5,331 nt of DNA from CAYOBW01 sp964402115 (GCA_964402115.1 CAYOBW010000404.1:1-5331), one strand, 5' to 3'; positions 1 through 5,331 are shown, numbered from the stretch's first letter. Numbers and translations are program-made. The notes: generated from the letters alone by a model not told the origin.

Positions 1-1727
1 GCGTAAAGCGACGCGGCGGCGGCGCGCGACCAGCCGTACACACCGCGGCTGCCGTCCACGGTGAGCCAGTGGCGGACGGACTTTTCCAGCAGTTCGCGGT
101 TGGCGGCGACGTCCAAGTCCATGGTTTGCAGCGGATGCACCATCAGCATGTGCGACCAGTGGCGGTGCGACTGGGTGAACGCCATGTCCGCGCCGATGCG
201 CAGGCCGGTCTCGTCCACGGGATACGGCGTAAGCTTTTCGAGCGTCTCCCGCCAGCGCGGCAGCAGGGGATCGTCGAGACGGTAGCGCGCATTCAGGTCG
301 ATGAGCGTCTGGCAGCCCCAGCGCAGGAGCGCGAGGTTGTAGTTGTTGTCCGCGGCGTTGCCATACTCGGGCGAGTGCAGCACGGGCAGGTGCAGCTTGC
401 CGTCCGCGCCGGGCTTCAGGAGGTGCAGGTACACGTTGATGCTGCCGCGCAGCAGCGGGTAGAAGGCGTGGGCGGCCTGGTTCGTGACCAGGGCGTGGTC
501 CATGGCGTACCGGTAGTGCTGCCAGTAGTTGTGCAGCGCCCAGGTGAAGTCGCCGGGGTTGATGTAATGGTCCGGCGCGCACGACCCGTCGCCGCGCAGG
601 CCTTCGTAGTCGGTGGTGTGCGGCACGGTGGCGCCGTCTTCGATCTTCCAGAGGTCCCGCGCGTTGCGGACGAAGTTGGTCCGCTTCGTGTCGAGGAACC
701 GCACGAACGACTCCCCGAGCGCGAGCTGGTTGGCCGCGTAGACCGGCAGGTACAGGGTCTGGATGTTGAGATTCCACCAGATCCGCGGCCAGCCGGTGTC
801 GCGGTACCACGGGCCGAGCAAATCGACCGGCACGCGGTCGGGCCGCGACGCGCAAGCCAGCTTGTAGATCTGGATCCAGTAGAAGCTCTCCAGCCCCGGG
901 TCGGGCACCGAGACAAAGCTCCGCGGGTAGAGCCCGTGCCACCAAAGCCGATGCGTCGCGAGCAGGCCGTCGAAGCCGGCCGCGGCGGCCTTGTTGACCG
1001 TAGCTACCGCTTCCTGCCGCGCCGTGTGCCCGGGGAAGGAATCGGCGATGCTGAGGTAGATCCGCCGCCCGCCGGGCAGCGGCGCTGGCTTCCACGCGGT
1101 GGCAAACTCGCCGCCGGCGAAGCGGGGCTGGACGCACACCGGCAGGCCGTCGTTCGTCTCCGTGACGGCTGGCGGGTTGGGCGGATCCTTGAACTGCCGC
1201 TGGTTGCGCTGATCCTGCCCGTGACCGGCCTGCCAGGCAAACTGCGCGCCGTTCTCCCCCTCGCTGGTGGCCAGGTCCAGGATCATGACCATGACATCGG
1301 CGTGGATCAGGGTCCGGAACTCGAGCGTGCCCCGGTCCGTCTTGACGGAGCCGCGCACCTCGGCGTTCCAAAGATCGAGGCGCAGCGTCCCGTCCTCGAT
1401 CTTGCCCACGGTCGCGAGCACCAGCCCGCCAATGGGCAGGCGATTGTTGTCGCGCCGGTGCTCGGTGACATCCGCCCGGCCCATTTCCCACCGAATGAGC
1501 CGGTCGCCCTCGCGGTAGATCGTGGTCCCCAGCAGCCCGTTGCCAAGGAAAGCGCCGTCATCGAAGCGCGCGGGCAGGGTCTCCCAGATCGGGTCGCAGC
1601 GTTCGAGGAACGCCGCCCAATCCACCCGATCGGCGACCAGCGCGGACGACTCGTCTGGCAGAGGCGCGGCCATCACCGTGCCGACCGCAAGCGCCAGCAG
1701 CAGCGTTGCGAGCCTGATCGTTCTCAT
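1..1727 (-). CDS. Secreted GH95-like (alpha/alpha)6 glycosidase, 3' end off the window
   Basis: Reading the minus strand from the ATG at 1727 gives 575 uninterrupted codons that leave the left edge without a stop, so the C-terminus is missing. Residues 1-21 form a signal peptide (MRTIRL, then a Leu/Ala core, then VMAA before Pro-22), implying export. The N-terminal beta domain has FLGNGLLGT (60-68), like the PxGNGxLG motif of GH95 and DUF5703-type proteins. The helical domain carries W-W-N-L-N-I-Q with N319 and N321, HSPEYG with E454, and SHRHWSHM (520-527). These line up by eye with the NxN, SPE and HRHxSH motifs of GH95 alpha-L-fucosidases/galactosidases, where the two Asn and the Glu are active-site residues. 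The further Asp-containing IDGNFG region expected in GH95 would lie beyond the window. Substrate cannot be stated; a fucosylated or galactosylated glycan is a family-based guess. An in-frame ATG at 1736 adds only MGN and is an alternative start. Neither start has a well-spaced Shine-Dalgarno. It is divergent from the gene starting at 2019. Confidence 0.85.
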   Translation of the reverse strand, partial: MRTIRLATLLLALAVGTVMAAPLPDESSALVADRVDWAAFLERCDPIWETLPARFDDGAFLGNGLLGTTIYREGDRLIRWEMGRADVTEHRRDNNRLPIGGLVLATVGKIEDGTLRLDLWNAEVRGSVKTDRGTLEFRTLIHADVMVMILDLATSEGENGAQFAWQAGHGQDQRNQRQFKDPPNPPAVTETNDGLPVCVQPRFAGGEFATAWKPAPLPGGRRIYLSIADSFPGHTARQEAVATVNKAAAAGFDGLLATHRLWWHGLYPRSFVSVPDPGLESFYWIQIYKLACASRPDRVPVDLLGPWYRDTGWPRIWWNLNIQTLYLPVYAANQLALGESFVRFLDTKRTNFVRNARDLWKIEDGATVPHTTDYEGLRGDGSCAPDHYINPGDFTWALHNYWQHYRYAMDHALVTNQAAHAFYPLLRGSINVYLHLLKPGADGKLHLPVLHSPEYGNAADNNYNLALLRWGCQTLIDLNARYRLDDPLLPRWRETLEKLTPYPVDETGLRIGADMAFTQSHRHWSHMLMVHPLQTMDLDVAANRELLEKSVRHWLTVDGSRGVYGWSRAAAASLY

Positions 1728-1785
1728 GTTCCCCATCACGCCGCGACTTCTACCGTGCGCGGTGCCGCCTGTCCATGTCAGATTG

Positions 1786-1792
1786 CAGCCGC
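1786..1792. repeat. Left copy of 7-bp direct repeat (candidate target-site duplication)
   Basis: CAGCCGC ends exactly where the left arm of the inverted-repeat element begins, and an identical copy begins exactly where the right arm ends. The identity could be read as up to 10 bp (GCAGCCGCCC) if arm-end bases are counted, so the true boundary is uncertain by a few bases. Confidence 0.5.
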
Positions 1793-1804
1793 CCAGCGGT
1801 TCGC

Positions 1805-1810
1805 ATTATG
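1805..1810 (-). promoter_or_regulatory. Possible -10 box (CATAAT) for the glycosidase gene
   Basis: On the minus strand CATAAT matches the TATAAT consensus at five of six positions and lies about 70-80 bp upstream of the glycosidase start. No acceptable -35 box is found 16-18 bp upstream, where the sequence is part of a GC-rich hairpin. The hexamer lies inside the left arm of the inverted-repeat element, so if functional it would be an outward promoter half supplied by that element. The call is weak. Confidence 0.2.
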
Positions 1811-1816
1811 GCCTAA

Positions 1817-1891
1817 GACCGCCTGAAGGCGGGACTCCGAACGGCGTAGACGCGCTGGAAACCCGTTTGGAGTCCCGGCTTTAAGCCGGTC
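1817..1891. repeat. Inner inverted repeat with a hairpin in each arm
   Basis: The left arm (1817-1843) and right arm (1864-1891) pair around a 20-bp centre and share GGGACTCC followed by G/A-AACG in inverted orientation. The left arm contains CCGCCTGAAGGCGG (1819-1832), a self-complementary hairpin. The right arm contains CCGGCTTTAAGCCGG (1875-1889), another. The two small stems differ at paired positions (CCGCC/GGCGG against CCGGC/GCCGG), so each keeps its own pairing. The region lies between divergent genes and has no following T-run, so an intrinsic terminator is unlikely. Confidence 0.8.
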
Positions 1892-1928
1892 TCAGACACC
1901 TTCCGGTGGCCATCATGAGAACCGCTGG

Positions 1929-1935
1929 CAGCCGC
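1929..1935. repeat. Right copy of 7-bp direct repeat (candidate target-site duplication)
   Basis: CAGCCGC immediately follows the right arm of the palindromic element and is identical to the copy preceding the left arm. It lies upstream of the promoter proposed for the 2019 gene, so an insertion here would leave that promoter intact. Confidence 0.5.
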
Positions 1936-1945
1936 CCCATGTCCG

Positions 1946-1958
1946 AAACCGCCGGTTT
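1946..1958. promoter_or_regulatory. Palindrome overlapping the -35 box (possible operator)
   Basis: AAACCG-C-CGGTTT is a perfect 6-1-6 inverted repeat. Its last two bases overlap the TTGACC hexamer (1957-1962) proposed as the -35 box of the membrane/spermidine synthase gene. A protein bound there could block RNA polymerase. No regulator gene is in the window, and a 13-bp palindrome can arise by chance in GC-rich DNA. Confidence 0.3.
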
Positions 1959-1985
1959 GACCTCTCCCGGCGCCTCGCGTAGAGT
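1957..1985 (+). promoter_or_regulatory. Candidate sigma70-type promoter for the fused MFS/spermidine synthase-like gene
   Basis: TTGACC (1957-1962, five of six to TTGACA) is followed after exactly 17 bp by TAGAGT (1980-1985, four of six to TATAAT). Transcription would start near 1992, leaving a leader of roughly 27 bases that contains the GGAGA ribosome binding site. Position and spacing are good, but this is a consensus match only. Confidence 0.5.
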
Positions 1986-2004
1986 CCCGCGAACCGATCG
2001 TTGC

Positions 2005-2009
2005 GGAGA
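2005..2009 (+). promoter_or_regulatory. Ribosome binding site deciding the start at 2019
   Basis: GGAGA ends 9 bp before the ATG at 2019, a workable Shine-Dalgarno spacing. The in-frame ATG at 2010 directly abuts it and the in-frame TTG at 2001 lies upstream of it, so neither could use it. This favours 2019. Confidence 0.55.
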
Positions 2010-2018
2010 ATGTTGACC

Positions 2019-4343
2019 ATGCCCTATGCCTTGACGGTGTTCCTCTCGGCGTGCCTGCTGTTCCAGATGCAGGTTCTGCTGGGGAAAGCGCTGCTGCCGT
2101 GGTTCGGCGGCACGCCCGCGGTCTGGACCACCTGCCAGATGGGCTTCCAGGTGCTGCTGCTGGGCGGCTACCTCTACGCGCACGGCCTCGTCACCCGCCT
2201 GACCGCACGCAGGCAGGCGCAGCTCCACGGCGGCCTGCTGCTCGCGGCGCTGGCGGTGCTGGCGCTGCAGGCCTGGCGCTGGGGCACGCCCCTGCTCCCG
2301 CCCGCCGCCTGGCAGCCCGCGGGCGACGCCCCGCACCCCATCGCGGCCGTGCTGGGGCTGCTCGCGCGGACCGTAGCGCTGCCGTTCCTGCTGCTGGCCG
2401 CCACGAGTCCGCTGCTGCAGCGCTGGCGCAGCGAGACGCCGGCCGGCGGCCAGCCCTACCGGCTCTACGCGCTCTCCAACGCCGGCTCGCTGCTGGGGTT
2501 GCTGTCCTATCCCTTTGCGGTCGAACCCTGGCTCCCGTTGCCCGCGCAGGCCTGGCTGTGGAGCGGGGCCTTCGCCCTCTTCGCGGCAGGCGCGTGGCGG
2601 TGCGGGCGGCCGCGCACGCGCTGCCAGGTCGAAGCCCCGCCCCCCACGACCGAACCCGCCCCCCCCCTCCCCCGCCCGCCCCTCCGCGCCGTCGCCGCCT
2701 GGTTGCTGCTGCCCGCCTGTTCGACGGCCCTGCTCCTCGGCGTGACCAACGCCCTCTGCCAGGACATCGCGGCGGTGCCCTTCCTGTGGGTGCTGCCCCT
2801 CGCGCTCTACCTGCTGACTTTCATCCTCGCCTTCGACGGCCCCCGCTGGTATCCGCGCGCGGTGCTGCCGGCCGTGGCCGCGCTCGTCACGGTGGCGGAC
2901 CTCGTCGTACGGCAGCATGGCATGGTCCTGCCCATCGGCTGGCAGATCGGCTCCCTGACGCTGCTCCTCACGCTGCTCGGCCTCGTGTGCCACGGCGAGC
3001 TGGCCGCGGCGCGCCCCGCCCCTTCCCACCTCACGCTGTACTACCTGCTGATCGCGACAGGCGGCGCCCTCGGCGGCGTGCTCGTCGCCGTCGCGGCGCC
3101 GCTCTGGCTCAAGGGCTACTGGGAGCTGCCGCTGGCCGTGCTGGCGACCTGGCTGACGCTGGCCGGCGTGCTCGCCACGGACCGGCGCTCGGGCTTCCAC
3201 GTCGGCCTTGGCGCGTTCGGCGCGGTGGCGCTCCTGCTCCTCTGCCACGCGCTCCTGCCGCGCGCCGCGCACGCGCTGGGCGCGCCGCCGGACTGGCTGA
3301 CCGGCACGGGCGGCCTCGCGCGGCGAACGCTGCTCGCGGCCGCGCTGGCGGCGGGGCTGGCCGTGGCGCTGCGCCGCACGTCCCTCGCCCGGCTGCGGGC
3401 CTGGCCGCCGCTGGTCGTGGCCGGCGTATTCCTGGCCACGGAGGGCGCCCTGTTCCTGGACATACGCCAATCGGCCGCGGATACGCTGGCGACGGAGCGC
3501 AACTTCTTCGGTGTCGTGCGCGTGCAGGAGCGTTACCGGAACGACCCCGAACGGCACCATCTGCTGCTGCGGCACGGGCGGATCAACCACGGCATCCAGT
3601 TCGTGTCGCCCGAGCGGCGGCGCACCGCAACCGGGTATTACGGCCCGGGCACCGGCGTGTGGCTGGCCATGGAGTACCACCCGCGCCTCCTGCGCGCCGC
3701 GGCGGAGGGACGACCGCCCCCGTCGCTGCGCATCGGCGTCACGGGGCTCGGCGCGGGCGCCTTGGCGCCCTACGCCGCGGCCGGCGACACGCTGCGTTTC
3801 TACGAGATCAACCCGGCCGTCACGCGGCTCGCGCAGACGCGCTTCAGCTACCTGCGCGATTGCCAGGGGCAGGTCGAGGTGGTGCCGGGCGACGCGCGCC
3901 TGGCCATGGAGCGGGAATGGCGGGAGGGCGGCTCGCAGCAGTACGATGTGCTCGTGCTCGACGCGTTTTCGGGCGACTCGGTGCCCGTGCACCTGCTGAC
4001 GCTCGAGGCCTTTGCGCTCTACGCCCGGCACCTGCGCGACGCCGACTCGCTGCTCGCGGTGAACATCTCGAACCGCTTCCTCGACTTCCGGCCGCTGCTG
4101 CTGGGCCTGGCCGAACGCCTGGGCTGGGAAGCGGTCTGGGCGCCCGCGGGCGGCGAGCCGCCGCTGCCGATTCCATCGAGCTGGATAGTCCTGACGCGCC
4201 GGCCGGAGTGGACGCGCCTACCCGACGTCGCCCGCCACGCGCGCCCCGTCGAGCGCCCCCTGCGCATCCTCTGGACCGACGCCCGGAGCGACCTCCTGCG
4301 CCTGCTCCTCGTGCGCCCGCCGGTCGTGAAGAGGAGGACGTGA
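2019..4343 (+). CDS. Fused MFS-like/spermidine synthase-like membrane protein
   Basis: The 774-residue protein has an N-terminal multi-pass membrane half and a C-terminal soluble SAM-type methyltransferase-fold domain, the layout of the 'fused MFS/spermidine synthase' family. Family landmarks in the membrane half are the first helix followed by LPWFGG (26-31) and VWTTC, and LPACSTALLLGVTNAL (231-246) followed by QDIAAVPFLWVLPLALYLLTF. A proline-rich linker (about 205-223) joins two groups of helices. The soluble half starts near NFFGVVRV (495). It shows HGRINHGIQF (519-528), YYGPGTG (540-546), the nucleotide-binding glycine loop GLGAGAL (576-582), acidic YEINP (E596), GDAR (624-627) and DAFSGDSVPVHLLT (648-661). 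These correspond to the aminopropyltransferase glycine loop, ribose-binding acid and active-site Asp region. By homology it could transfer an aminopropyl group or act on a related substrate at the inner membrane; function in this family is largely unproven. The tail has WTDARSDLL, a variant of the family WTDDxS ending. Starts at 2010 or 2001 are possible but fit the ribosome binding site less well. Confidence 0.88.
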   Translation: MPYALTVFLSACLLFQMQVLLGKALLPWFGGTPAVWTTCQMGFQVLLLGGYLYAHGLVTRLTARRQAQLHGGLLLAALAVLALQAWRWGTPLLPPAAWQPAGDAPHPIAAVLGLLARTVALPFLLLAATSPLLQRWRSETPAGGQPYRLYALSNAGSLLGLLSYPFAVEPWLPLPAQAWLWSGAFALFAAGAWRCGRPRTRCQVEAPPPTTEPAPPLPRPPLRAVAAWLLLPACSTALLLGVTNALCQDIAAVPFLWVLPLALYLLTFILAFDGPRWYPRAVLPAVAALVTVADLVVRQHGMVLPIGWQIGSLTLLLTLLGLVCHGELAAARPAPSHLTLYYLLIATGGALGGVLVAVAAPLWLKGYWELPLAVLATWLTLAGVLATDRRSGFHVGLGAFGAVALLLLCHALLPRAAHALGAPPDWLTGTGGLARRTLLAAALAAGLAVALRRTSLARLRAWPPLVVAGVFLATEGALFLDIRQSAADTLATERNFFGVVRVQERYRNDPERHHLLLRHGRINHGIQFVSPERRRTATGYYGPGTGVWLAMEYHPRLLRAAAEGRPPPSLRIGVTGLGAGALAPYAAAGDTLRFYEINPAVTRLAQTRFSYLRDCQGQVEVVPGDARLAMEREWREGGSQQYDVLVLDAFSGDSVPVHLLTLEAFALYARHLRDADSLLAVNISNRFLDFRPLLLGLAERLGWEAVWAPAGGEPPLPIPSSWIVLTRRPEWTRLPDVARHARPVERPLRILWTDARSDLLRLLLVRPPVVKRRT
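2659..2667 (+). repeat. Nine-C homopolymer tract inside the linker coding sequence
   Basis: Nine consecutive C bases encode part of the proline-rich linker between the two groups of membrane helices; runs of six C (2640-2645) and five C (2669-2673) lie nearby. Gain or loss of one base would shift the frame and remove the catalytic half. The frame is intact in this sequence. It may simply reflect CCC/GCC codon use in a GC-rich Pro-rich segment. Confidence 0.9.
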
Positions 4344-4356
4344 GCGGGCCAGATCC

Positions 4357-5136
4357 CTACCGGTACCCCTCCTCGCCCGGCTTGTGGATCGTCGGGCCGC
4401 GGACGGTGATCGGCTCGGGGGCGCGCTCGGGGGGAATGTTCGGGCACGCATCCACCCAGCACCCGCCCTCGGGACGGGCCCAGCGCACGGCGTTGCGCAG
4501 GACGCGCTGCACGGAGGGCTGGTGGTAGGTCGGGTAGGTCTCGTGGCCGGGCTGGAAGTAGAAGATCTTGCCGTTGCCGCGCTTGAACGTGCAGCCGCTG
4601 CGAAACACCTCGCCGCCCTGGAACCAGGAGAGGAACACAACCTCGTCGGGATTGGGGATGGCGAACGGCTCGCCGTACATCTCCTCGTGCTCGAGCTCGA
4701 AGTACGGGGCCACGCCCTGCGCAATCGGGTGGCCTGGGTTGCAGACCCACACCCGCGCCCGCTCCCCCGCCTCGCGCCAGGTCAGGCTGCAGCCCGTCCC
4801 CATGAGCCGCTTGAAGATCTTCGAGAAGTGGGCGGAGTGCAGCACGATCAACCCCATCCCCTGCCACACCCGCTGCTGGATGCGCTCGACGACGGCGTCC
4901 GCGACGAGACCGTGCCCCTTGTGCCCCCACCACACCAGCACGTCCGTCGCCGCCAGCACCTCCGCCGTCAGCCCGTGCTCCGGCTCTTCCAGCGTGGCCG
5001 TGCGCGCGACGAGGTCCTCGTCCACGCGCAGCGCCTCCGCGATGCATGTGTGCATCCCGCGCGGGTAAACCGCCGCCACCACCGCGTTCTGCCGCTCGTG
5101 CAGATTCTCGCCCCACACCGTCACCTGAATGGCCAT
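4357..5136 (-). CDS. ThuA-family protein (trehalose-utilisation type, class I glutamine amidotransferase-like fold)
   Basis: The 259-residue protein matches the short stand-alone ThuA type along most of its length. It starts MAIQVTVWGEN, then has YPRGMH (24-29), ATLEEPEHGL (47-56), VWWGHKGHG (68-76) and VLHSAHFSKIFKRLMGT (98-114). After these come NPGHPIAQG (133-141), ELEHEEMYGEPF (147-158), FQGGEVFRSGCTFKRGNGKIFYF (172-194) and PGHETYPTYH (196-205). The conserved His residues in the WWGHxxHG, LHSxHFSK and PGHETYP motifs are the likely functional cluster. It has no signal peptide and should be cytoplasmic. In rhizobia, thuA works with the oxidoreductase thuB in catabolism of trehalose and related disaccharides. 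No thuB-like gene is in the window, so the substrate here is unknown. Residues about 225-259 (GCWVDACPN to the end) form a tail beyond the conserved core. Start 5136 is chosen for its Shine-Dalgarno; the frame stays open to an ATG at 5301, but that extension has no family resemblance. It converges on the preceding plus-strand gene with a 13-bp gap. Confidence 0.9.
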   Translation of the reverse strand: MAIQVTVWGENLHERQNAVVAAVYPRGMHTCIAEALRVDEDLVARTATLEEPEHGLTAEVLAATDVLVWWGHKGHGLVADAVVERIQQRVWQGMGLIVLHSAHFSKIFKRLMGTGCSLTWREAGERARVWVCNPGHPIAQGVAPYFELEHEEMYGEPFAIPNPDEVVFLSWFQGGEVFRSGCTFKRGNGKIFYFQPGHETYPTYHQPSVQRVLRNAVRWARPEGGCWVDACPNIPPERAPEPITVRGPTIHKPGEEGYR

Positions 5137-5141
5137 GCCCG

Positions 5142-5148
5142 CCTCCTT
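5142..5148 (-). promoter_or_regulatory. Strong Shine-Dalgarno (AAGGAGG) fixing the ThuA start
   Basis: AAGGAGG on the minus strand ends 5 bases before the ATG at 5136. It is the best ribosome binding site in the window and settles the start against the longer open frame reaching 5301. Confidence 0.8.
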
Positions 5149-5200
5149 CCTCACGCGCCAACGGCTTGCCCGGACGCCACGCCCCGGCTCTCGAAGGCGT

Positions 5201-5229
5201 ACCGTACCGTGAGCACGGGAGCGTCGCAA
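5201..5229 (-). promoter_or_regulatory. Weak candidate promoter for the ThuA gene, with a palindrome in its spacer
   Basis: On the minus strand TTGCGA (5224-5229, four of six to TTGACA) is followed after 17 bp by TACGGT (5201-5206, three of six to TATAAT). The spacer contains the 5-2-5 inverted repeat CCGTG-AG-CACGG (5207-5218), a possible operator. A TAAGAT further upstream (about 5257-5262) is an alternative -10 box without a good -35. Evidence is weak, and the true promoter may lie elsewhere. Confidence 0.22.
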
Positions 5230-5331
5230 GTCCGGAACGCTGGCAGGGCAAACGCATCTTATCCCACTGAGATCTATCGGGTGTTGCCCCGGATAGGGCA
5301 CCGCCCTGCCCTGAACCCGCCGAAAGGCCGC
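5230..5331. other. Right-edge intergenic sequence, no gene seen
   Basis: No supported coding region is visible upstream of the proposed ThuA promoter to the right edge. The stretch contains a small hairpin, AGGGCA-CCGCCC-TGCCCT (5295-5312), and a nearby TGCCC (5285-5289) that could pair with the same GGGCA. Neither has a following T-run on either strand, so I do not call a terminator. It may be leader or trailer DNA of a neighbour outside the window. Confidence 0.4.

Larger units (their letters stand above)
1793..1928. mobile_element. MITE/REPIN-like palindromic element with nested inverted repeats
   Basis: The outer arms, 1793-1813 (begins CCAGCGGTT) and 1908-1928 (ends GAACCGCTGG), are inverted complements at 19 of 21 positions. 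Just inside them is a second inverted pair, 1817-1843 and 1864-1891, sharing GGACTCC/GGAGTCC. Each inner arm also contains its own small hairpin. The 20-bp centre holds a further short palindrome, GCGTAGACGC (1844-1853). The halves are not perfectly symmetrical: 3 bp separate outer and inner arms on the left and 16 bp on the right. The sequence CAGCCGC directly abuts both ends (1786-1792 and 1929-1935), as a target-site duplication would. No open frame inside looks like a transposase, so any movement would need one supplied in trans. Palindromes with GGAGTCCCG-type cores are, from general familiarity only, common between genes in Verrucomicrobia-like genomes. An alternative is a structured element that was never mobile, with the flanking repeat coincidental. 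Confidence 0.6.

Noticed and set aside
69..1826. 585-codon plus-strand open frame across the glycosidase region
   Set aside because: The product is Arg/Val/Gln-rich without domain sense. The opposite strand reads as a signal-peptide glycosidase with GH95-type motifs, so this is an antisense shadow in GC-rich DNA.
1817..1891. Intrinsic transcription terminator
   Set aside because: The hairpins lie between two divergent gene starts and have no T-run on either strand.
1793..1928. CRISPR array or tRNA-type RNA gene
   Set aside because: The repeats are inverted rather than regularly spaced direct repeats, and there is no cloverleaf or anticodon-arm pattern.
1881..4031. 716-codon minus-strand open frame opposite the fused membrane protein
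   Set aside because: The translation is low-complexity (Arg, Gln, Gly, Ala) with no recognisable domain. The plus strand here encodes a well-recognised family member.
4331..4343. Translation start after GAGGAGG near the end of the membrane protein gene
   Set aside because: The GTG at 4340 is only 2 bases from the AGGAGG and would read antisense through the 3' end of ThuA.
2051..4528. 825-codon plus-strand open frame overlapping the membrane protein and ThuA
   Set aside because: It is an Ala/Arg/Pro-rich out-of-frame translation that overlaps two supported genes, and has no ribosome binding site or known motif.
4019..5257. 412-codon minus-strand frame overlapping ThuA
   Set aside because: It runs in a different frame from ThuA. 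The family match and strong Shine-Dalgarno belong to the 4357-5136 frame.
5137..5301. N-terminal extension of ThuA to the ATG at 5301
   Set aside because: The added residues do not resemble the family, and the AAGGAGG at 5142-5148 is correctly spaced for the start at 5136.
5295..5312. Terminator of a gene beyond the right edge
   Set aside because: The stem is only 6 bp with no T-run; it is mentioned only as part of the right-edge sequence.

Overview
This is a high-GC bacterial window with three protein genes and two intergenic regions. The gene content is a secreted GH95-like glycosidase, a fused membrane/spermidine-synthase protein and a ThuA-domain protein. Together with a palindromic intergenic repeat carrying GGACTCC/GGAGTCC motifs, it resembles carbohydrate-degrading PVC-type bacteria (Verrucomicrobiota, Kiritimatiellota or Planctomycetota), or possibly Armatimonadota. 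That placement is inference from gene content and general familiarity, not a search.

Layout. Positions 1-1727 (minus) hold the 5' part of a large secreted glycosidase that runs off the left edge. It shows the N-x-N, SPE and HRHxSH motifs of the GH95-type (alpha/alpha)6 fold. Positions 1737-2018 separate it from a divergent gene. This gap is largely filled by a nested inverted-repeat element (1793-1928), with 21-bp arms matching at 19 positions and a perfect 7-bp direct repeat abutting both ends. It looks like an inserted MITE-like or REPIN-like palindromic element. To its right are a plausible sigma70-type promoter (1957-1985), a palindrome overlapping the -35 box, and a GGAGA ribosome binding site. 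Positions 2019-4343 (plus) encode the fused MFS-like/spermidine synthase-like protein. Positions 4357-5136 (minus) encode a stand-alone ThuA-family protein, convergent with it and separated by only 13 bp. Positions 5137-5331 are the ThuA leader, with a strong Shine-Dalgarno, a weak candidate promoter and small inverted repeats.

The three genes do not form an operon: the first pair is divergent and the second convergent. The glycosidase and ThuA both point to carbohydrate catabolism. The membrane aminopropyltransferase-like protein has no evident link to them. The most noteworthy item is the palindromic element at 1793-1928. No convincing new multi-gene system is visible. Many long overlapping open frames here are artefacts of low stop-codon density at high GC.
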